DNA of 9,558 nt from an uncultured Muribaculaceae bacterium (GTDB lineage: Bacteria; Bacteroidota; Bacteroidia; Bacteroidales; Muribaculaceae), in NCBI GenBank assembly GCA_947177435.1, contig CAMWUM010000048.1, forward strand, positions 1 to 9,558. Reading direction: 5' to 3'. The position numbers and the translations under genes were made by a program. This document shows, piece by piece, positions 5,246 through 9,558 of this stretch (within the stretch, counting starts at the first letter, position 1; each line of letters starts with the position of its first letter). Below the pieces are notes generated by a model. It saw nothing but the letters and a program-made list of their open reading frames with translations. It searched no databases and was not told the DNA's origin.

Positions 5246-7453
5246 TTGGAAATACAGAGCCTTATCACCGACCTCGCGTTCATCCTGCTCCTTGGAGCAG
5301 TGGTGACCATCCTTTTCAAGTGGATCAAGCAGCCAGTCGTGCTCGGCTACATTGTGGCCGGCTTCCTGGCCAGTCCCAATTTTGAGTATTTGCCATCGGT
5401 CAACACCGAGGAAAACATTGAGTTCTGGGCGGAAATTGGCATCGTGGTGCTTCTCTTCTCGCTTGGCTTGGAGTTCAGTTTCAAAAAACTCATCAACAGC
5501 GGCGGCTCGGCGGCCGTTACTGCCCTGATCATCGTGTCGGGCATGATGGGCGCTGGCTTTATGGTGGGCCACTTCATGGGCTTCTCCATGATCAACTGCC
5601 TCTTCCTGGGCGGCATGCTGTCTATGTCGTCTACTACTATTATTATTAAGGCATTCAACGACTTGGGCCTGCGGCAGAAGAAGTTTACGTCGCTTGTGCT
5701 GGCCGTGCTTATCGTCGAGGACCTGTTTGCTGTGGTGATGATGGTGCTCCTGTCGTCAATCGCGATTAACAACTCGGTCCAGGGCGGCCAGCTGTTGTTC
5801 AGCGTGGCCAAGCTGGTGTTCTTCCTGGTGATATGGTTCCTGGTGGGCGTGTTTGTGCTGCCGTCGCTGTTCAACTCGTGGCGCCGCTTCCTCAACAGCG
5901 AGACGCTGCTGGTGGTGTCTATGGGCCTGTGCCTGGGCATGGCCGTCTTTTCGGTCTATTGCGGCTTCTCGCTGGCCCTCGGCGCCTTCGTCATGGGCTC
6001 CATCCTGGCCGGTACGAGTTACGCCGAGCGCATCGAGCACGTGGTTACGCCGATCAAGGACCTGTTTGGCGCCGTGTTCTTCATCAGCGTGGGCATGATG
6101 GTGCAGCCCAGCATCATAGCGCAGTACTGGGTGCCGATCCTGATTCTATCGGCCGTGGTGGTCGTGGGCATGATATTCTTCGGCACGTTCGGCATGCTCA
6201 TCACCGGCCAGTCGCTGAGGGTGAGCATCGAGTCGGGCTTCTCGCTGACGCAGATTGGCGAGTTCGCCTTCATCATCGCCACGCTGGGCATGAGCCTCGG
6301 CGTGCTCAATCCTACGATTTACCCGATCGTGGTGGCCGTGTCGGTGCTCACCACGTTCGGCACCCCGTACTTCATCAAGATGGCGCCCGGCACCTGCAAC
6401 TGGCTTGAGAAGCACCTGCCTCGCAGGGTGCTCCGCGTGATCGACGGATACCGCAGCGAGGCTACAAAGAGCAACGCCACCGAGCGCACGTGGCTCGTGG
6501 TGCTCAAGCGCAGCTTGTGGAGCACGATGCTGTATATTATCATTCTGATTGCCATACTGATAGTGTCGCACCAGTACCTGATGCCCTGGCTCAGCCGCGT
6601 ACTGCCTGCGTGGGACCGTCTGGTGAGCACAGCCATCACGTTGACGGCCATGTCGCCGTTCTTGCTGGCGCTGCTCATGCCCGTCACGATGCCCAGGACC
6701 GGCCAACCCGAGCACCGCAGGGCTCGGGCCTACGTGCCGGTGATTGTCATGACCGTGTTCCGCGTGTTGATAGCCATGGCTCTGGTGGCCGCGATGGTGA
6801 TGTGGCACTATTCGGCCGTTGTAGGCCTGGTGGTGGCCGGCGTGTCGCTGCTGCTCATCGGTGTGGTGTTCGGCCGCAAGATCAAGGTGCAGCTGGCCCA
6901 GATCGAGAGTAAATTCCTCGACAACCTCAATGAGCGCGACCTGCGCCGCTCGGGCAAGAAAAACAGTGTGGTCAACGACCTGCACCTGGCCTACATGACC
7001 ATCGGCTCGGGCTGCAAGTTTGCCGGCCAGCGGCTGATGGACAGCAACCTGCGCGCCCGTTACGGCGTCAACGTGGTCAGCATCCAGCGCGGCGCCGACC
7101 TGATACCCGTGCCGTCGGGCATGGCGCGCACATTCCCTGGCGACGTCATCGGCGTCATCGGCAACGACGAACAGATTTCGGCCTTGCTGCCTGTCGTCGA
7201 GCGCGAGAAGCAGCCCGAGGCTGGCGTGATCGACCCTCTCGACTTCAAACTCACATCCATACTCCTTTCCGAGTCGTCGCCACTGATCGGCAAGACGCCC
7301 GTAACGGCCAAGCTCCGCGACAATTACGACGTGCTGGTGGTGGCCGTGCAGCGCGGCGAGGAATACATCGACTCCGATCCCAAGCTGATGTTCGCCCCGG
7401 GCGACATCGTGTGGCTCGTGGGCAACGTCAAAGCCCTCCCCAAACTCAATTAA
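5246..7453 (+). CDS. CPA2-family monovalent cation:proton antiporter with tandem TrkA_C domains
   Basis: A 735-residue inner-membrane antiporter of the Kef/YbaL type, expected to exchange K+ or Na+ for H+. The transport domain (about 1-385) shows KQPVVLGYIVAGF (28-40), LFSLGLEFSFKKL (70-82), SMSSTTIIIKAF (127-138), the ion-binding acidic pair E158-D159 in LIVEDLFAV, and SLTQIGEFAFIIA (333-345). Further membrane segments follow at about 425-445, 458-480 and 498-542. Two cytoplasmic TrkA_C (RCK C-terminal) domains close the protein, about 575-650 and 662-735, with the GD turn at P631-G632-D633 and P718-G719-D720. No nucleotide-binding TrkA_N domain is present. The start must be TTG at 5246: an in-frame TAA lies at 5240-5242, and the first membrane segment begins near residue 8, so no later start works. 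It follows the DUF389 gene by 23 bases with no promoter between. The exact substrate cannot be told. Confidence 0.93.
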   Translation: MEIQSLITDLAFILLLGAVVTILFKWIKQPVVLGYIVAGFLASPNFEYLPSVNTEENIEFWAEIGIVVLLFSLGLEFSFKKLINSGGSAAVTALIIVSGMMGAGFMVGHFMGFSMINCLFLGGMLSMSSTTIIIKAFNDLGLRQKKFTSLVLAVLIVEDLFAVVMMVLLSSIAINNSVQGGQLLFSVAKLVFFLVIWFLVGVFVLPSLFNSWRRFLNSETLLVVSMGLCLGMAVFSVYCGFSLALGAFVMGSILAGTSYAERIEHVVTPIKDLFGAVFFISVGMMVQPSIIAQYWVPILILSAVVVVGMIFFGTFGMLITGQSLRVSIESGFSLTQIGEFAFIIATLGMSLGVLNPTIYPIVVAVSVLTTFGTPYFIKMAPGTCNWLEKHLPRRVLRVIDGYRSEATKSNATERTWLVVLKRSLWSTMLYIIILIAILIVSHQYLMPWLSRVLPAWDRLVSTAITLTAMSPFLLALLMPVTMPRTGQPEHRRARAYVPVIVMTVFRVLIAMALVAAMVMWHYSAVVGLVVAGVSLLLIGVVFGRKIKVQLAQIESKFLDNLNERDLRRSGKKNSVVNDLHLAYMTIGSGCKFAGQRLMDSNLRARYGVNVVSIQRGADLIPVPSGMARTFPGDVIGVIGNDEQISALLPVVEREKQPEAGVIDPLDFKLTSILLSESSPLIGKTPVTAKLRDNYDVLVVAVQRGEEYIDSDPKLMFAPGDIVWLVGNVKALPKLN

Positions 7454-7468
7454 TCTATCAAAAGCCTA

Positions 7469-9558
7469 ATGAATATGAAAAAATTAATCGCCTTGGCGGC
7501 AGCCGCTTGCGGACTGGCCGCGCTGGCAGGAAACCCCATCATCTCCACCCTCTACACAGCCGACCCCGCTCCGGTGGTGTTTGGCGACCGCGTCTATGTC
7601 TACATCGACCGCGACGAGGGTAACCGCAACAACGACAACGACCCTAACAACACCTACTTCTGCATGGACGAGTGGCGCGTCTACTCGTCGGCCGACATGG
7701 TCAACTGGACCGACCACGGCGCGGCTCTGCCCCTGGCCGAGTTCACGTGGGCCCAGCCCAAGACGGCATGGGCTTCGCAGTGCATCGAGCGCAACGGCAA
7801 GTACTACTGGTACGTATGCTGCAACCCCAAGGGGTCGGCAGCCACGGTGATTGCCGTCGGCGTGGCCGATTCGCCCACGGGCCCGTTCAAAGACGTGCTC
7901 GGCAAGCCGCTGGTGCAAGGCGGCTGGGGCTACATCGACCCAACTCCCTTCATTGATGACGACGGCCAGGCCTATCTCTACTTTGGCAACCCCGGCGTGC
8001 ATTACGTCAAGCTCAACGAGGACATGATCTCGTACAGCGGCACGGTCAAGGAAATCACTCAGACCGAGGCCTCGTTCGGCGGTCCGAAAGACCCGCAAGA
8101 GGGCGTCACATACACCGACCTCTACGAGGAGGGTCCGTGGCTCACAAAGCGCGGCAGCGACTATTACCTGCTCTATGCTGCTGGTGGCGTGCCCGAGCAC
8201 CTGAGCTATTCGATGGCCAAAAAGCCCACCGGCCCGTGGCGTTACAAAGGCCAAATCATGCCCCAGAGCAACACTAACTCTTTCACAAACCACTGCGGCA
8301 TTGTCAATTTCAAGGGGCACGATTACCTGTTCTACCACACCGGCTGGCTGCCCAATGGCCACGGTTTCAACCGTGCGGTGGCAGTCGAGGAGTTCACGTT
8401 CAACGAGGACGGCACCATCCCCACCATCTGGCCCACTCGCGAGGGCGTTGATCCCGTAGGCACCCTTTCGCCTTACGAATTGGTGGAGGGCGAGACAATG
8501 GCATTCTCCGATGGTATTCAGAGTTTTACCGATGAGGATGGCACCATCTACGTCAGCAACACCAACCTCACCTTTACCGCTCCGGCCTATTACTCGAAGG
8601 GCAGTGACAAGTATATCCTCATCCGCGAGGTTGACTTTGGCGACGAGGGCACGGCCAAGGCTTTCCAGGCCCGCGTGCGCAGCTACGGCGGCGACTGCTC
8701 GCTCAAAATCCACCTCGACGACCTCGAAAACCCCGCCTTCGCGCAGGTACTCCCGCAGTCTGCTGACTGGGAGGAACGCACCGGCGCCATCTACGGCACG
8801 GTCGGCGGCGTACATGACGTATACCTGACGTTCTCCGGCGAGTTTGACCTCGACTCATGGCAAATCCTCACCGAGACCTCGGCAAGCGCCGACCCCATCC
8901 CGCAGCAGTGGGAGGTTGAGAGGCAATACCTTACGCTCACCGACGCCAGTCTGGTGGTCAACAAGTGGTGGGACAGCAAGCACAGCAACACCGTTGACCC
9001 CGCTACTGGCAAAATCTACATCCATGGCCGCCCCGGTGGCGACTCTGAGGGCGAGTACTATGGCGGCCAGGTGGGCTGGGTGTTCGGCAGCAAGCCCTAC
9101 CGTTGCCCCGACTGGGAAAAGTTCACCATCACCGCCCGCAATAACGGCCCGGCCAACACCAACATCACTCTCTTTCAGAAAAACGTCGACGGAGCCTCGC
9201 AGACCCTCAGCGTAGGCGATATGCAGACCCTCACCTTTGCCGTCAAAGGCATGGTGACCGACAGTGGTAAGAAGATGACCAAGATTGACGAGGTATACTT
9301 CTGGGGCTATTGGGGCGGAGCCGTCAACATCGACTTTGAGGAGGCCTATTTCTCCCGCAAAATAATGATCGACCCCTCTGGCATCGAGGGCGTCGCTATC
9401 GACGAGCAGCCCCGCCAGGGCATCTACACCCTCGATGGCCGCAGCCTCTCGCCCGCCGCCCCCCTCCCCCCCAGCCTGAAGAAAATGAAACGCAAAAAGC
9501 CCCATATTAAATGCCCGGCGGCAAAAAAGTCCCATGCCCGGCCGCTTGCGCCCCCCAC
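7469..9558 (+). CDS. Secreted GH43 glycosidase (arabinofuranosidase/xylosidase-like) with CBM6; 3' end open or degraded
   Basis: A hydrolase removing arabinose or xylose units from plant polysaccharide. Residues 1-20 form a signal peptide ending ALA, probably cut before G21 (C14 makes a poor lipobox). The five-bladed GH43 domain (about 25-330) keeps its catalytic trio: general base D32 (TADPAPVVFGD), pKa-modulating D157 (YIDPTPFIDDDG), general acid E221 (YEEGPW). H275 (TNHCG) fits the metal-site histidine. CBM6 follows (about 335-466; FGDEGTAKAF, GVHDVYLTFSG), then an unassigned aromatic-rich beta module (about 480-631), then GIYTLDGRSL (651-660), as in the short C-terminal tails of Bacteroidales secreted proteins. 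Start ATG 7469; ATG 7475 (MKKLI) is equally possible. No stop occurs before the edge, but the last 80 or so bases look corrupted and the true stop may lie at about 9512-9514. It begins 15 bases after the antiporter with no visible promoter. Arabinofuranosidase is likelier than xylosidase, not certain. Confidence 0.9.
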   Translation, partial: MNMKKLIALAAAACGLAALAGNPIISTLYTADPAPVVFGDRVYVYIDRDEGNRNNDNDPNNTYFCMDEWRVYSSADMVNWTDHGAALPLAEFTWAQPKTAWASQCIERNGKYYWYVCCNPKGSAATVIAVGVADSPTGPFKDVLGKPLVQGGWGYIDPTPFIDDDGQAYLYFGNPGVHYVKLNEDMISYSGTVKEITQTEASFGGPKDPQEGVTYTDLYEEGPWLTKRGSDYYLLYAAGGVPEHLSYSMAKKPTGPWRYKGQIMPQSNTNSFTNHCGIVNFKGHDYLFYHTGWLPNGHGFNRAVAVEEFTFNEDGTIPTIWPTREGVDPVGTLSPYELVEGETMAFSDGIQSFTDEDGTIYVSNTNLTFTAPAYYSKGSDKYILIREVDFGDEGTAKAFQARVRSYGGDCSLKIHLDDLENPAFAQVLPQSADWEERTGAIYGTVGGVHDVYLTFSGEFDLDSWQILTETSASADPIPQQWEVERQYLTLTDASLVVNKWWDSKHSNTVDPATGKIYIHGRPGGDSEGEYYGGQVGWVFGSKPYRCPDWEKFTITARNNGPANTNITLFQKNVDGASQTLSVGDMQTLTFAVKGMVTDSGKKMTKIDEVYFWGYWGGAVNIDFEEAYFSRKIMIDPSGIEGVAIDEQPRQGIYTLDGRSLSPAAPLPPSLKKMKRKKPHIKCPAAKKSHARPLAPP
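9492..9544 (+). repeat. Imperfect tandem repeat at the right edge
   Basis: GCAAAAAGCCCCAT followed by ATTAAATGCCCGGCG (9492-9520) is echoed by GCAAAAAAGTCCCAT followed by GCCCGGCCG (9521-9544). The second copy lacks about 5 bases and carries extra changes. It lies in the part of the glycosidase gene where the family pattern fades, next to C-runs. It may be a sequencing or assembly artefact, or a slippage duplication. Confidence 0.4.

Noticed and set aside
6146..6985. 279-residue open frame on the minus strand
   Set aside because: His/Gln-rich shadow of the antiporter's membrane segments.
7469..7530. Lipoprotein signal with C14 as the acylated cysteine in the GH43 protein
   Set aside because: The residues before C14 are AAA without the Leu/Val/Ile at -3, and the segment is short. 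Cleavage after ALA at residue 20 is the better fit.
7484..8815. 443-residue open frame on the minus strand
   Set aside because: Antisense to the GH43 domain with its complete catalytic trio. The antisense product has no recognisable family.

Overview
The window looks like a piece of a fairly GC-rich (about 60% by eye) Bacteroidales chromosome. The evidence is three TAnnTTTG promoter elements (two with a TTTG box 20 bases upstream), the absence of Shine-Dalgarno sequences, a DUF2851 gene (a family I know mainly from Bacteroidetes), and a secreted GH43-CBM6 enzyme ending in the start of a short Bacteroidales-type C-terminal tail. I cannot fix the family; Muribaculaceae, Prevotellaceae or Rikenellaceae would all fit.

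Left part, minus strand (1-3779). Read in transcription order there is a DUF2851 gene (3779 to 2493), an AT-rich 100-base gap holding a strong promoter with an operator-like inverted repeat, a 139-residue protein built around a duplicated PAPxFY unit (2392 to 1973), and a phage terminase large subunit (1963 down to the window edge, last residues missing). The last two form a tight phage-packaging pair with its own promoter and probably mark one edge of a prophage or phage remnant beside a chromosomal gene.

Centre and right, plus strand (3858-9558). From a divergent promoter region shared with DUF2851 runs a tightly spaced gene row. It encodes a DUF389 membrane protein with a predicted periplasmic domain, a CPA2-type cation:proton antiporter with tandem TrkA_C domains that starts at TTG, and a secreted GH43 glycosidase with a CBM6 module. 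Gaps are 23 and 15 bases, with no promoter or terminator visible between them. The first two look like an ion or osmotic-stress pair. The third, acting on arabinose- or xylose-containing polysaccharides, is an unexpected partner and may simply be read through.

The last 80 or so bases do not look like normal coding sequence. The expected tail of the glycosidase is only faintly recognisable and its stop seems to be lost, which suggests poor sequence at a contig end or recent decay. No tRNA, rRNA, CRISPR array, insertion sequence or integrase gene was seen. There is no gene-free stretch longer than about 100 bases.
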